Positions 29,240 to 40,785 of a stretch of DNA of 40,930 nucleotides are shown piece by piece. Positions within the stretch are counted from its first letter, which is position 1; each line of letters begins with the position of its first letter. The stretch is from Bigelowiella natans CCMP2755 (taxonomy: Eukaryota; Cercozoa; Chlorarachniophyceae), in the NCBI GenBank assembly GCA_000320545.1, contig ADNK01002954.1, positions 1-40,930 of the forward strand, read 5' to 3'. The notes beneath the pieces are model-generated. The model had not been told where the DNA came from and ran no database searches. It worked only from the letters and a program-made list of their open reading frames with translations. A program made the position numbers and the translations under genes.

Positions 29240-29945
29240 TGCTTGATGAAGTGGTGTTCATGTGTCAATGTGCCCATTGTACACCGATTTTTACGAGCCT
29301 CGATGAGCTGTTTATTGCGACCGCGCAGCGAGTGCCATGGAGTCGTAAGAACATGCTTCGCGAGCGGCCAGCAATATTTCTGCGCGCGTCATGCTGTGCG
29401 TGCATGCGCAATTTTTTTTTCTCATGTACATGCGAGAGATTAAGATACTCATCTGCTACTATCATTCGTTTACACATGGCCATACCATCGGTTGAAATGG
29501 TGGAAGCAAAAGGGGTAAAATGGGCTCAATCGCTTTGTTGTTACACACTGTTTGCCACCTGTGCTCTGCTTCGAGGGCATCATGTTCTTCAGCTGCAGCG
29601 ATTACATGTAGCCCATTTGTTTTGCACGACTCGCATGTCTTTGGCGGTAATCATTTCCACTAAACTTTTCGTTGAAACATGCACGCTCTTCCTTTCTAGT
29701 GCGGTGTTAGCGTTATTATCGCACTCATCTATTTTGAAGGACTTACATTCATATTTTCTGAACATGTTTTCAAATTTAAAATATGTCTATGGATCGATTT
29801 TCTTACGACACATCTTTATTAATTGTTTCAATTTTAGCCGAGCTTTCATGTACACCTATGACCTCTATTTATTTATTTTCAATTATTTAGCTGGTCTTAC
29901 TCATTTCAGAGCGGCGATGCTGCTGCGCACCTGCAATATTATTAA
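29240..29945. other. Convergent intergenic region, CATG-rich
   Basis: No gene supported. A 277-codon open frame crosses it but starts inside the last TrmO exon in another frame. CATG/TGCATGC words are concentrated at 29330-29440 and again up to 29860. Confidence 0.6.
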
Positions 29946-31403
29946 TTACCAAAGGCTTTTTCTGCTGGTTTTTTCACTGCATACACCTCCAGGTTGCCTC
30001 TGAACATTGCAGATGTGAAGGGCTTTTACTAATCCCCGGCTATGAATGTAGGAGACTTGCACGGTTTCACCTTTGACTGGATGCATGATTTGACAACAAT
30101 TTCTTTCGAAGTAAACATCCTTCTCCTCTGCCTTAACGGTGATAAATCCATAATCAGGCCCAACACTCTTGACTTTTCCGATCTTGGTGAGAATCTTTTG
30201 CATCCTTTGGATTCTACAAAATTCTTTTTGAGCCCTTCCGTACTCCACCCTGACAAAGTCTCCGACGACTGGATTTTCGTAGTCGCACTTATCCGTTGAG
30301 CAACATGCGAGCTCTTTGTCTGAAACACCGTCGCCTTTGAAAAGAACAACTGCGATAACGCCGCTCTGCACCTTCTTTATTCTTCCGACAACTACCTGCA
30401 AGGCATCATTCCCCGCACATCTTGCAGGTGATCGGTTCGGCGATGATCGCGAATTTTTTGCACTGCGGGGAGAGATGCTAGAATGGCGGGTCTTACGTGG
30501 AGAGACGCTGGTACGACGTCTTTGACAAGAGGTTCTACTGACTGACACAGCTGACAATCTTCCCTGCGAAACGATCTTAGCTTGTAAGCTCACTACATCG
30601 AGAAGCTTTGCATCCGGAATCATGTGAATCTTGTAGTAGATGGCAACATCCGCCATGATTGTCCCATAACCATGTGGGTTTATGGAATCGATCACCCCTT
30701 CTGAATATGATTTGCCTTGGAGACGCTCTTCTTTCAACGCCACGATATGCTCAGTATACAGTTTGCCGTGAGAATCAATGTTGAAGTCGATGTGCACCAC
30801 CATACCAGCTGTGAGCCTGGATTTAGCTGGGCGCAGATCGACAGATCTAAGATCAAAACCTACGGGGATCTCGGCTACGATAAAACCGAAATCCTTGGGA
30901 GGCTCTGAGATCCTGGAAATTCGCCCTTTTGTGTTGATGCAATGTGAGGCCCCTTCGAGTTGATCAACCACAGTGCTCGAAACGAATTGGACTGCATCAT
31001 GTTTGAATCCAGCGGAAAGTTTTTCTTTAGCGCTGCTTTGGACTACAGAAGCAAACTTAGGATCTCTCCTCACATCACAGGCTTTGTAGTCACGATATTT
31101 CCCTTTTGAATACTTGTGGTAACGAACGATTACAGCGTCACCAAGACCCAGTGATTGGTCATGTTGAATGTGTCCCAGGAGGAAGTAAACGTTTATTTGT
31201 TTGCCGATATCAATCTCACCGCCCTTTTCCCCTGTAATCTTTATGGTTCCCTGTGCGGTGTAATAATTTTCGGACTTTGTCCAACCTTTGACTAGGTACG
31301 GAGGATACCGACATAGTTCTGGGGTCTTGGACTCCCGTTGCATTTCTTGGTTGGGCTCAGGATGCTGTGCCCCACTTGAAAAATACTTTGCGAAATTGTT
31401 CAT
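29946..31403 (-). CDS. Intronless protein with ~5 cold-shock/OB-like repeats and RS linker
   Basis: Single exon; the first ATG in frame is at 31403 (MNNFAKYF), giving 485 aa. Repeated OB/cold-shock-like units can be seen: AQGTIKITGE..YFLLGHIQ..GDAVIVRY; TKGRISRISEPPKDFGFIVAE; SEGVIDSINPHGYGTIMAD; VVGRIKKVQSGVIAVVLF..GDFVRVEYG; and KIGKVKSVGPDYGFITV..DVYFER..GETVQVSYI. The GxI...YGFI...VYF pattern is the RNP1-like core of cold-shock domains. Between repeats 3 and 4 lies an RS/SP-rich linker (SVSPRKTRHSSISPRS). By analogy with UNR/CSDE1 (several CSDs) it is probably an RNA-binding post-transcriptional regulator. MOV10L1-type N-terminal domains look similar and are an alternative. The intronless state might reflect retroposition. 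Confidence 0.75.
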   Translation of the reverse strand: MNNFAKYFSSGAQHPEPNQEMQRESKTPELCRYPPYLVKGWTKSENYYTAQGTIKITGEKGGEIDIGKQINVYFLLGHIQHDQSLGLGDAVIVRYHKYSKGKYRDYKACDVRRDPKFASVVQSSAKEKLSAGFKHDAVQFVSSTVVDQLEGASHCINTKGRISRISEPPKDFGFIVAEIPVGFDLRSVDLRPAKSRLTAGMVVHIDFNIDSHGKLYTEHIVALKEERLQGKSYSEGVIDSINPHGYGTIMADVAIYYKIHMIPDAKLLDVVSLQAKIVSQGRLSAVSVSRTSCQRRRTSVSPRKTRHSSISPRSAKNSRSSPNRSPARCAGNDALQVVVGRIKKVQSGVIAVVLFKGDGVSDKELACCSTDKCDYENPVVGDFVRVEYGRAQKEFCRIQRMQKILTKIGKVKSVGPDYGFITVKAEEKDVYFERNCCQIMHPVKGETVQVSYIHSRGLVKALHICNVQRQPGGVCSEKTSRKSLW

Positions 31404-31807
31404 GCTGTTTTGTAGTTGGTAGGATTCTTTAGGTTGTTGGATTGTGATAGAAATCAGATCCTTCGCTCGCTGCGGCAACTGCTTGTCTTTTTCCTATCTC
31501 CTCCGCACCGATCTATCTCAAGAGGATCAGAGCCGAGGGCCGGGAAAATCCCGGAAAATTCCTGGAAATCGCTTAAAATGAGAGCCCCTGGTGGGAAATC
31601 TCAAGAAATAATAGGAAATCGTCTAAAATAGGCCTGTGGATACGTTAACATTCCGGTGTTTCCTTCGATGGCCAACCAGCTGAGGGGGTTTTTCAGCTGC
31701 GACATACTCAAACTTGCGTTCTTCCGTCACACACAGGAAACATCATGTGAGACGAACTTCCATAGTGCTGGCTCCCCTTCCCCATGACGACGAAAAGATA
31801 ACATCAA
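31404..31807. promoter_or_regulatory. Divergent intergenic region
   Basis: This gap lies between the start codons of the cold-shock-repeat gene (-) and the SGNH gene (+). It contains a repeated ggaaatcg..taaaat word (about 31573-31590 and 31615-31631) among A-rich ggaaaat runs. No gene is seen. Confidence 0.45.
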
Positions 31808-34369
31808 ATGCGGCGCACTTTCCTCAGCGATGAAGTGAACGGGGATAGAGATTTTGAGGAAAGAGTTCGACAAGGCGACTACGGTGATTCTAATTCTCCT
31901 CGACTTCAAAATTTCGGAATTGACGATTACGACGATGACGGCAACACTGGGGAATCCGGCAATGGAGGGAAGAATAGATCCTCCCTTTTTCGATTGATCA
32001 TCTCATCGTCCATTTTGATTGCGTTATTGGTAAGATCGAATACACTAAAGACAGTTTGCTTCAAACGACATTGTCCTATACGAGATATGTAACACAGCCT
32101 CCTATGATGCGGAGCAGGTGTCATGCAACATGCAGTTCGGAGAAGGCAAAAATTCCTTCAGACGCTACGTTCCCATAGAGGAAAAAATAATCTCTGGCAA
32201 TGTGTGTATTCGAGGGGTACTTGCACTTTGTTTCAGAACGGAGAAACCTGGCTTATTATCGATGTGGTTGATATTCTCAGCACATCTGCAGGGTGAAGGT
32301 GAAGTTGCATGCTTTGAATGCATCACGTGATCCAGTTCTCTTTGCCAAAATTAAAGGTCGTGACTTTTTATGATTTTTTACGAATTGTTATATCGGATTT
32401 CTTTTGAATATCGGGTATGTGTGAAGGGCCTTCAACATTATTGGCGGCGACGGAGATCAAACTATGCCCTGAAGAAGAGGTGGAAGAACAGGAAGAAGCC
32501 AGGACAGGAATAGAACAATTTAACCCAAAACAATACTGTGTTATTTTCCAGGTATTGAGACCCACAAGTCATTCACTGTGAGGATGTAAAGTTTTTTCTG
32601 AACAATATGAAAAAACAGCTGTACCATGCCAGGTCTCTGAATGATTCACATCACAATAGGCGATGGAACTGGGAGTGCACTTTGTCGAAGTGCGGCTGGA
32701 GTACAATTCTAAATCAGAAGCTCTTCGTAACTATAAAGCTGATAATCACGCCAACCTGTGCTTTCTCGGCAAATCCATCCTGAAGAAAAACGTCACAGTG
32801 GTTGCGAAATCAGGACAGCAGTCCGAAGAATGTGCTGCTGCTTCTCTATCACCCGTCGGATATTGGATGATGAGCAATAGCCACGCAGATGAGCGCTCAA
32901 CTACAACCGTTCGTACAGGAGTTAAAAGAGGTGGAGAAAGTGGGACAAACTCTATTATCTTTGATTTCGAGTGTGGGTCTTTCTTTTCCCCGCTTGCCGT
33001 GGTGGAATCTCTGCGTGAATACTACTACTACCACTACCTCAAATCGGAACCAACAAATGAAGAAGAGATAAGTCGCAACGAAGAAGCGGTGCTTGCTACT
33101 GTCTTACCCTCTTTGAAGCAGGCTCATGTGGCACTCTTAAAAGGTGTGCCTCTGTGGGATCTGAGGACACAGTCGGAGGCAATTCTGAACCTCACCAAAT
33201 CGCGTTTGTCGTCATCGCAATCTCCCTTCTCTTCGTTGTCAGTTTCTACTCTCCAGACGCTTACAGAGTCTTGGTTGATGGGAAAGAGGCATCAGCAGCA
33301 GCCGCAGCAAGATGATAACGTGCATCGGTCGACGTCTAGATGGATGTGGGTGCCTCCCGACCAGAGCAGTAGCATCGCTGACAGCCTGCCGCGAAGCAAC
33401 AAGAAGATCAATCACAACAACAACAAGAAGAACAACGACGACAGGGACGACGATAAAGGTATTCACCACCCTTCATGTAGTTTACAGCAGTTGGAGACGA
33501 TCATCAGAGGTGGCAATTTGAATGTTGAAGAATGCCTCGCCGACTTGTCGCCCATCACTTTTGCTGTGGATTCCGTTGGTCGCTATATATACCATTACCT
33601 CGTGTGTGCCATGCGGTACCGCTTTGTAGATGGAGGTACAGGGAGAGCACGATCAGAAGATGGGCATGTCGAGTTGAACTTCTCGCCGGCACACGGAATT
33701 TCTCTTCCGAATAATCCTCCTCAAGTCACCGATATTGTTGAAAATTACATATCATCAAACCACCCACATGCGAAGCGAGTAGAAGGCCACAATGGAGATA
33801 TCAGCGCCACAACGAAGACATTGATTGTGAACCCAGGCCTTTGGGATGTCGCGTACGGTGATTTGGATGTGTATCGTCGCGAATTCGGACGTTTGCTGGA
33901 GCTAGTGCGACATGGTATTGAGCGAAAATCTTCCCCTTTAGAGATGGCTGTGTTCTTGTCCACGACAGAGGTGCACCCCGTGCTGTATTCCGCGCTTTCC
34001 AAAGATCCTCGAAAGCAATATATGACAAAGCCTCGGGTATAACTTGTATGTAACATGTAACGAGAGTTAAAGATAACAACATGTGTGCTGCTGGTTGCAA
34101 ACCGTTATCATCTTCATCATCACCCACGATCTCATCATTTCACTACCTTGTAGGTTGAATTGGTAAATAGCATTCAGCGAGCAGCAATATACTTTCCATC
34201 CTCTTCTTCATCGTCATCATCGTCTGGTGGCATCAAGCTCGTAGACCTGTGGAATATGACGAGAGTACGCGAGGATGATCCATTGGAGAGGAGGGACATG
34301 CGGCATTATGGGGCTTCCACGGTTCGGGAGATGGCTATCCAGCTGTTACATTCCATTTGCAATCGATGA
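31808..34369 (+). CDS. Type II membrane SGNH / PC-esterase-like protein
   Basis: Exons: 31808-32029, 32118-32203, 32292-32356, 32427-32551, 32660-34036 and 34154-34369. Phases 0,2,1,0,0 close and give 696 aa. A single membrane anchor (LFRLIISSSILIALL, ~61-74) follows an acidic cytosolic N-terminus: Golgi type II topology. Block I reads FAVDSVGRYIYHYL (~467-480), like the GDSxxR block of PC-esterase/TBL/CASD1 proteins but with V for G. NPGLWDVAYGD (~556) matches the block with a conserved W-D, and RRDMRHYG (~670) supplies a DxxH block. Such enzymes add or remove O-acetyl groups on glycans. This would suit cell-wall or matrix polysaccharide modification, but the assignment is by motifs only. 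A Gln/Asn/Lys low-complexity insert lies before block I. The donor overlaps a false stop (CGG|GTATAA). Confidence 0.72.
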
Positions 34370-35035
34370 CAGCGGCTGGACATCAATCTAGATGCAAGAC
34401 CAATATGCGCAATGCAAGTCACAGCAAGTGTTGTTGTTTGAATGAGGTTTGCACAGCTGGCGACTGCCGACACATGTCAGACACTACTAGACTAGGACAT
34501 GCTAGCATGCGCATGCCTAGATGCTCATGCGCACGCCACACTAGCACAGGCTGACCTCGGCATGATGTCTGTTGCGTGCCCTTGCTTGCTTGTTATTAGC
34601 TTGCATGCTAGCATGCTAGCTTGTCGCAAGCATGCGGAGACATTATAACATTCTACTCTTTTATGACTGACATTCACCATGCCACTAGCGGTGTCATATT
34701 ATTATTGCGCTGCAAAATCATCGTCAGGGAGCAAATAACCCAACTACGATACACTGCTGTACGTTAATACATTCACGGCATTGCATGCTAGCATGGCAGT
34801 ACAGCCTGTCACAAGATTAAGACCCGATAAATGTTGTCGTAAATAACGCTTTTAATTGGTAGCAGCTACTTGTTATTTCTCGCAAACTTACTTACATGCA
34901 GCACCGCGAAGTGAATTTTTTGGAACACAAATGTATCACTTTGCAAGTGAGATGCACCATTTAAAAAAGTGTGGTGTAAGCACAAAGCTCATCCATTAGG
35001 ATAGACTTTGAGTCGAGGAAGATCTCACTTCTATC
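34370..35035. other. Convergent intergenic region with GCATGC/GCTAGC island
   Basis: No gene supported. The island is strong at 34460-34640 and again near 34780, with overlapping GCATGCTAGCATGC-type words, between the 3' ends of the SGNH and glutaredoxin genes. Confidence 0.65.
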
Positions 35036-36011
35036 CTATGCTTTAGCCAAAAATTCCTGAAGCTTTCCATTGCCTGCGGCCTAGATTATGACGAATGAGA
35101 ATAAGTAAATTGTCATCTCTTTTTATGGAATATAGGAGCAAGTAGTATTAAAATTATTATTTTTAGTATTGCCTTGAGTGTATCATCACAACCCCCGATG
35201 AATTCGCCGTTCACGAACACCTATCGATGATATATTAGATGCATTGTCTAAATTCGTCCTTCTGTTTTATCATGTGATACGTACGCACGAAATGCAAGAC
35301 AATACCTGAGGCACGGTGCGTTGATTCGTCATTCCCTTCAATGTGCTTTCCATCTGATAAGGATAGTAGGATCTCATGATAACGATGACGGTTATGTTGG
35401 TGGTGGTAGCAATGTGATCAAACAAACCATTTTTTGGGTTTAATTTGATCCTATCATTCCAAAGAATCGTTTGCAAGAACCTCTTCATTGGGCTGTTCGT
35501 CCAGTTCTATAACAGTAGGTGTGATGCCTAGTTGGTTTTGGAATAGATCTTTGACCTAGACGGATAAAGTACAGTGCATCATCCAGTTATGGATATAGAT
35601 AATAGTGGTAATAATGAATAAATGGATGAATGAATGATGTTTCGGTAGAAGCTATCTCACCTTGACACAAAAGGGGCAATAGCTTTTGCTGTAGATCATC
35701 ACTTGATTATCCTTGACTGATTTCTGTGAAAATAGAAAGCAAAGAATAAATTTTAAAGTGGTCTACATATGCAATGGATCTTAATAATTATCGAATACCA
35801 AAATTTCGTCTTGCATCGCGTGCACGCGCACAAGGCCCTTCCTTCGCATATACGTTTCCATGTGCTGAGAAATCGGCAAAAGTTATGTGATACCTCATAG
35901 AAAAAGCGAGACAAACTTCTTTCTGGTCCTTACCTTGAGCCTTGTCTGATAACCATAGCTTCCGCTGAACAATGGCTTTGTTACCGGAATGGCATCCCGA
36001 GAGAGATCCAT
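35036..36011 (-). CDS. GRX: Dithiol glutaredoxin (CPFC)
   Basis: Exons on the minus strand: 36011-35934, 35723-35661, 35555-35481, 35353-35306, 35220-35173 and 35080-35036. All junctions are phase 0; the product is 118 aa. Family landmarks: VMIYSKSYCPFCVKVKDLF with a CPFC active site, VIELDE, MTNQRTVPQVFVNGEFIGGCDDTLK (TVP cis-proline, GG and CDD glutathione-binding residues) and the C-terminal helix NGKLQEFLAKA. It reduces protein-glutathione mixed disulfides using glutathione. The last intron (35172-35081) has a GC donor (AAG|GCAATA) instead of GT. The start at 36011 is the first ATG in frame. The frame stays open upstream and could add a presequence (SHFSIHSITANRLSQTKS) if another 5' exon exists. 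Confidence 0.93.
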
Positions 36012-36285
36012 AGATTTTGTCTGTGATAACCGATTTGCAGTAATTGAATGGATGGAAAAATGAGATTGAACTCTGGGAGTTAGTGTTGTACCCGTGCAAC
36101 TGGGTTCCCATAAAATGCAGCGGAATGCATCGAAGGATTGCAACCTAGTAAAGATATTCGATTCGATTTATTCCCGGCTATCACAAGGAAAACCGACACA
36201 CCTCGCCACGCACACCCCAAGGTACAAATAAATTCAGAGCGTACAAAACCCGGGCCCAGTCTACGGAAATCGATCAACAGATGTA

Positions 36286-37561
36286 ATGTTTTGTGAAGTC
36301 TCACTTCTCGTTCTGGACACCGCCAGGAGGGGCAGGAGGGTGAGTAAGAGGGCCTTCGCTGCTACCATAATTCTCGGTCGCGGATGTTGGCTTTTCTACC
36401 GTATGGTTATTGCCAATTTATCACTTATTGGCCATGAAAATGATGTCTCCATTAAGGAAACCCCTTCATCGAATTATTCATAGAATCATGGGCATACCAC
36501 CTGTGCGCCATAGGCATTATTTGCGGAGTCAGAACAAGAGCACACAGAATCCGGGCCTTTTGTCTAAAACCTGTTTATCCGACATTACCGCAATTTCATT
36601 TAAAATTATGATGTTCTACTTTTGCGACTTGATTATGGCTTTCCTGCTTCTACGAGTAGGCTTGCAGCACAACGTCATCATCCTGATGTCTTACGTCAAT
36701 ACCGGTAATCATCCTGGGAAAATTTGACTGAAGCAAAGATTCGATGAAGTCGCAAGGCAGAATCCCATCGCATCCTGGAATTTCTTTCCCTTGTGTTTCT
36801 TCAGGAGAGATACTGAACGCCGCGAAATCCTGTTGATTATGACACTATCAGCATGTCGTTACCTAGAATTTCCATCTACTTTCTCAGCTACTTCGCATCC
36901 GGCGAAATTTGATCAAGACGCACCTACTTCCGAAGGTCCATTGGGACGCCTTTTAATTAGAAACTACGACAGATATACTTTGAATAGAATAATCATTTTC
37001 CACATGGAATTTCTGTCTGCCTGGTTCTCAGTGTTAGTTTCTTACGTCTTGATTCGGACCAAGCAAAGCCAAAAGAATGGGGTTTGTAGAGGTTTACGCC
37101 GGATTCGCCTGCGTCGTCGTGATCTGTGTTGCCGCCCTCCTCATCCTCCGCGAGTATCGCGGTGATGTTGATCTTTTGGATACCATTATCTATGTGAAAA
37201 ATAAGACCTTGAGGCTGATTAGGGGCCCTGGAGAATACGGTCTGCATCCTGTCTGCTACTGAACAAAACCTGACCCCCCTATCAATTCTTCGATGCAATT
37301 TTCACTTTATTTTCAGTCACACATAAGTTAGAATTTCCACCATTCGCTTCGCTGGCAAATGTTTGTGAGTATGAACGAGCGAAGACACTTCTATGCAGTG
37401 AATATGTGACTGTGATGTTGACCCGTCTGACTGCGATCCCCCACACATTTTAGTCACGATCGCATTTCTCATTATTTCTAGGTGGACTTGATGATATGGA
37501 TGACCCACTAGTTCCAAGGGAGGTCTTGGTCCAGAAAATGGAAATGACTCCCCTCAAATAA
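36286..37561 (+). CDS. Small multi-pass membrane protein, 5' exons uncertain
   Basis: The 3' half is firm: exon about 36810-37045, exon 37092-37239 (phase 1 end, GGAGAATACG|GT) and last exon 37482-37561 ending LVQKMEMTPLK-stop. An upstream exon ends at 36704 in phase 1 and encodes hydrophobic FYFCDLIMAFLLLRVGL and NVIILMSYV. Further spans are IIIFHMEFLSAWFSVLVSY and VYAGFACVVVICVAALLIL, so about four membrane helices. The first exon may be 36286-36339 (MFCEVSLLVLDT..., followed by GTGAGT), but I cannot connect it with confidence. The intron 37046-37091 would be only 46 nt. Family not recognised. Confidence 0.6.
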
Positions 37562-38837
37562 AGAACAATTTGGATCGACTTCAGCAATTCACCTTTCCCA
37601 CCCCGTTCCTCCGTCCAACGAGGTCGTCTTCATCAACCCCAGCTTACTCCCAACCACCACACTATTTAACATCGATTATCTTCTACTACATACCACAATT
37701 TCCTGGTGATACCACTTCAAAAGGCCCCACACCTCTACAAAATGTCAAGCAATATAAAACACTAGGGCGAAATACTCGTGTCGTAATATCATTTATACAA
37801 CTTGGAATTTCATTCTAAAGCTGAGGGATAAAGTGAATCAACTTATTGTTTAGACAGATAATATACTTTAAGCACAAAGTGACGCTTAATTTGCGCGTCT
37901 AGGTCAGATTCTTTGCCAACATACCTCAGGTATGATGAAAAACACGTTGTCAGTTAGCATGGTGTTGTTATCATTATGATAATCCCATTTGATTAGATAT
38001 GTCAATCAGCGTACACATTTGAAACGCTTGGCATGTTCATATGTATATTTATATCTGCTACGCTATGCTAGCAGGAATCGTAGTTTAGTTCTAGAGCTAC
38101 ACTTGAAACACACACAGCTATGTTGTGTCTCTTGCCTGCAGCAAAGCTAGAAAGCGCGGCTTCGTTCATATCGCATTGTATTATAGCATATAGTGCGCAC
38201 TCATACATGTGTGTATATATATGTGTGGTTACATATTACATATCTAGATATCATTCCGTTATTATTTAGCGTATATGCATGTTGGACTGAACATCGTATC
38301 ATAGCGTGTCGTACATATACTAGCTAGCTAGCACATACGAAGTGTATCGTAAGTATCTCAGCATCGAGTAGACACATATCGATTTTGCACCCTACCAGTA
38401 GGCATGCTAGCTATCTAAACGTAAATGTACACAGCTAGATGCTAACTTTAATTGCATACTTGTAGCTCGCTGCTAGCGTACTAGCGTAGCAACGTAAATC
38501 TTACAATAGACGTATATGTAACCATGTACTCATTCATTTCGTACACATGCATCTTAATACGCCGTATATGTGCTCAAGCTTCATAGCGCAATAAAAACAT
38601 TGAGGCACACGTACATATGTAGATAAGATACTCATGATAAATTCTATTGTCTACCAGCGTGCTAAAAGTAAAAACCAGATCTGCAGATATGCTGGTGCAA
38701 ATATGATGATGATCGCCACCAAGAAATAGTCCCAAACCTTTCTCAAGATGCATGCAAAATGCCTTACAGTGCAGCCTGCTCTCTGCTTCTTTAGTAATAA
38801 GTGTTCTTCGTTGTGCACATACTCCACAGTCGATACA

Positions 38838-38874
<37 letters not shown>

Positions 38875-38911
38875 ACGAATATGTGCTTTGATAAACATAT
38901 TCACCCCGTCG
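37562..38911. other. Convergent intergenic region with CATG/GCTAGC island
   Basis: No gene supported; an open frame at 37570-37818 is compositionally random. Palindrome-rich segments lie at 38030-38100, 38265-38340, 38400-38490 and near 38745. A (GA)n array is at 38841-38871. Confidence 0.65.
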
Positions 38912-39084
38912 TTACATATTGGCATTGACCCACTTTTTAAGGCGGGTTGCAGCGTCTTTATCTAGTTTCAGGCCGCTGAGGAATTTGCCAACTCCCTCGA
39001 CACTATCACCCTGAAAATCACATATGAACATTCACACACACACACACACACACATGTTATATACAAAATAAATATTGTATATAA

Positions 39085-39127
<43 letters not shown>

Positions 39128-39437
39128 TATAGAAGTATATAATAATAAGGTATGTGTGTGTGTGTGTGTGTAGTTGTTTGTTTGTTTCATTCCTCCCAAC
39201 CTTATGCTGCTCGTTGAAGAAGGTCCTCGCTTTAGCCGCAAGATGCTCCGCCCGGAGGTGAGGCACCGCCGCTTTGATAATGGATTCATTGTCTCGCAGG
39301 ATCGCAAACACCTTCTCATCGTCGCTCCACACCTTGGAGAGCTCAGTCGAAGCGAGTAGCTCTTTCACACTGAGGAAGAAGGGCAAGGGGGTGGGGAAGT
39401 TATAATCACAGATAAATATTTATTGAGGACGATGGTA

Positions 39438-39468
<31 letters not shown>

Positions 39469-39700
39469 CAAATCTAACAATATATTGCCAATTATAATAG
39501 ATCTCTAAGAATATATTGCCAATTATTTTAGACCTTCCCGTTCGTTGTTTCGGGATTCCGTAAAAATCACGCCCCCCCCCACCCCCCCCCACATTAATAC
39601 AATCCGTTAGACAACAAAGAGCAAACACCGACCGTTTCTCTGCGTTGAAGAAGTCAAGGGAGGGGAGCGCTTCCTTCACCAATTTGGCGAGCCGAGCCAT
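38912..39700 (-). CDS. Small helical protein, 3 exons, family not recognised
   Basis: Exons on the minus strand: 39700-39633, 39369-39201 and 39010-38912, phases 2 and 0. They give 111 aa from MARLAKLVKEALPSLDFFNAEK to KKWVNANM-stop. The sequence is charged and predicted helical (VWSDDEKVFAILRDNESIIKA, LAAKARTFFNEQ, GVGKFLSGLKLDKDAATRLKK) with no signal peptide or membrane span. The frame is open upstream of the ATG to an acceptor-like CAG at about 39739 (YFYWNIRRRCQ), so an extra 5' exon to the right is possible. No motif allows a function call. Confidence 0.7.
39011..39200 (-). repeat. Intron with (CA)n, (TA)n and (GT)n arrays
   Basis: On the + strand: CA at 39033-39054, TA at 39095-39123 and GT at 39153-39171. 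In the transcript an AC array lies ~30 nt from the donor and a GU array ~22 nt from the acceptor, with a self-complementary UA array between them. Confidence 0.75.
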
Positions 39701-40040
39701 TTGACAACGACGACGAATGTTCCAATAGAAGTATCTGTTCAAACAATACACAATCGTTACTGTTGTTGTAGTGCTGAAGCTAAGATGACCACGAGATCAT
39801 GATAATCTGTTTTTGTAAGTGATAGTGTCATCGTGCAGAGTGTGGATGGTTTGGTTGCTGGTAAAACTACTGCTATGTTCACGCTGGCTAATTTCTGATT
39901 ACTTCCTTGATGACTCCCAAGGGACAATTTCGTTGATAATCCCTGATGATGAGATATGCAGTATTTATGATGATGCTGATGATGATGTTGATTATGACGC
40001 TGATGATGACTCATATGAAACTAAGATGGTGATGATATGA

Positions 40041-40042
40041 CC

Positions 40043-40085
<43 letters not shown>

Positions 40086-40307
40086 CCCACAGACAAGGAA
40101 AAAATTATCGAGATGCGTGACGACCTTTCGCCTTCATCCGCCCTGGTGTGTCGTGAAGGTCAACAAACATCGCCGCCGCTTGGTGAAAGGAAGGAAGAAC
40201 CTTCATCAATTTTACACACAATCAATATCCCACAAACTCTTTCAGTATTTATTACGCAGTAATAATGTTTATATATGTATATTTATATATAATATGCATG
40301 TGTATGT

Positions 40308-40343
<36 letters not shown>

Positions 40344-40345
40344 TA
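40041..40345. repeat. (CA)n at 40047-40084 and (GT)n at 40315-40342
   Basis: Complementary dinucleotide arrays ~230 bp apart in a region without an assigned gene. This is the same arrangement as in several introns here. Confidence 0.8.
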
Positions 40346-40389
40346 GCAGAATGATCCATGTTTCATCATCGTCAATGATGTGACCTTTT

Positions 40390-40540
40390 GCTCTCGGTCT
40401 CTTATTTCTTGCAGCAGCTCTTGTTTGCCTGCTACTGGCCTCTCTGCTACTGTTGTTGATCCTGCTGCTCCGTTGGCGGCGGAGATGTGGCGAGGAGGCA
40501 GCTGCTGCTTGGCGTCTACTTCGGATTTGCTGCTGTCTCC
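40390..40540 (-). CDS. Possible exon of a gene extending right
   Basis: The minus frame reads DSSKSEVDAKQQLPPRHISA... to EIRDREQK between a CTGTAG acceptor-like site and a GTCACA donor-like site. It is hydrophilic, with a charged coiled-coil-like end. It does not join in phase to the gene at 38912-39700, so the assignment is weak. Confidence 0.25.
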
Positions 40541-40604
40541 TACAGAATTAACCACACACACCCATATATATGATTGATAATGATGTGTGTGTCTGTGTGT
40601 GTGT

Positions 40605-40644
<40 letters not shown>

Positions 40645-40785
40645 AGAGGCAGAAGCTGCGTCCTCGCGACATTTCTGCGGGGAACGGAGCAGCGGGGTCC
40701 ATTACAGTCGTAGAGAGGGGGGTGGGGGGGAAACCAGAGAGGCTGTCAGAAATAAGAGAGATAGAGCCTAGGTCAAATCAATATC
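40390..40785. repeat. Imperfect inverted duplication, arms ~120 bp
   Basis: The reverse complement of about 40390-40515 aligns with about 40645-40775 across shared words (cctcgc.acat, aacggagcagc, agagagg, aaataagagag). The spacer holds CA/GT microsatellites. Both arms encode related peptides when read in corresponding orientation: RHISAANGAAGSTTVAERP on minus, and RDISAGNGAAGSITVVERG on plus. Confidence 0.65.

Noticed and set aside
37570-37818. 82-codon open frame
   Set aside because: It follows the stop codon of the membrane gene, is low-complexity Pro/Ser/Tyr-rich and has no motif; probably 3' UTR or intergenic.
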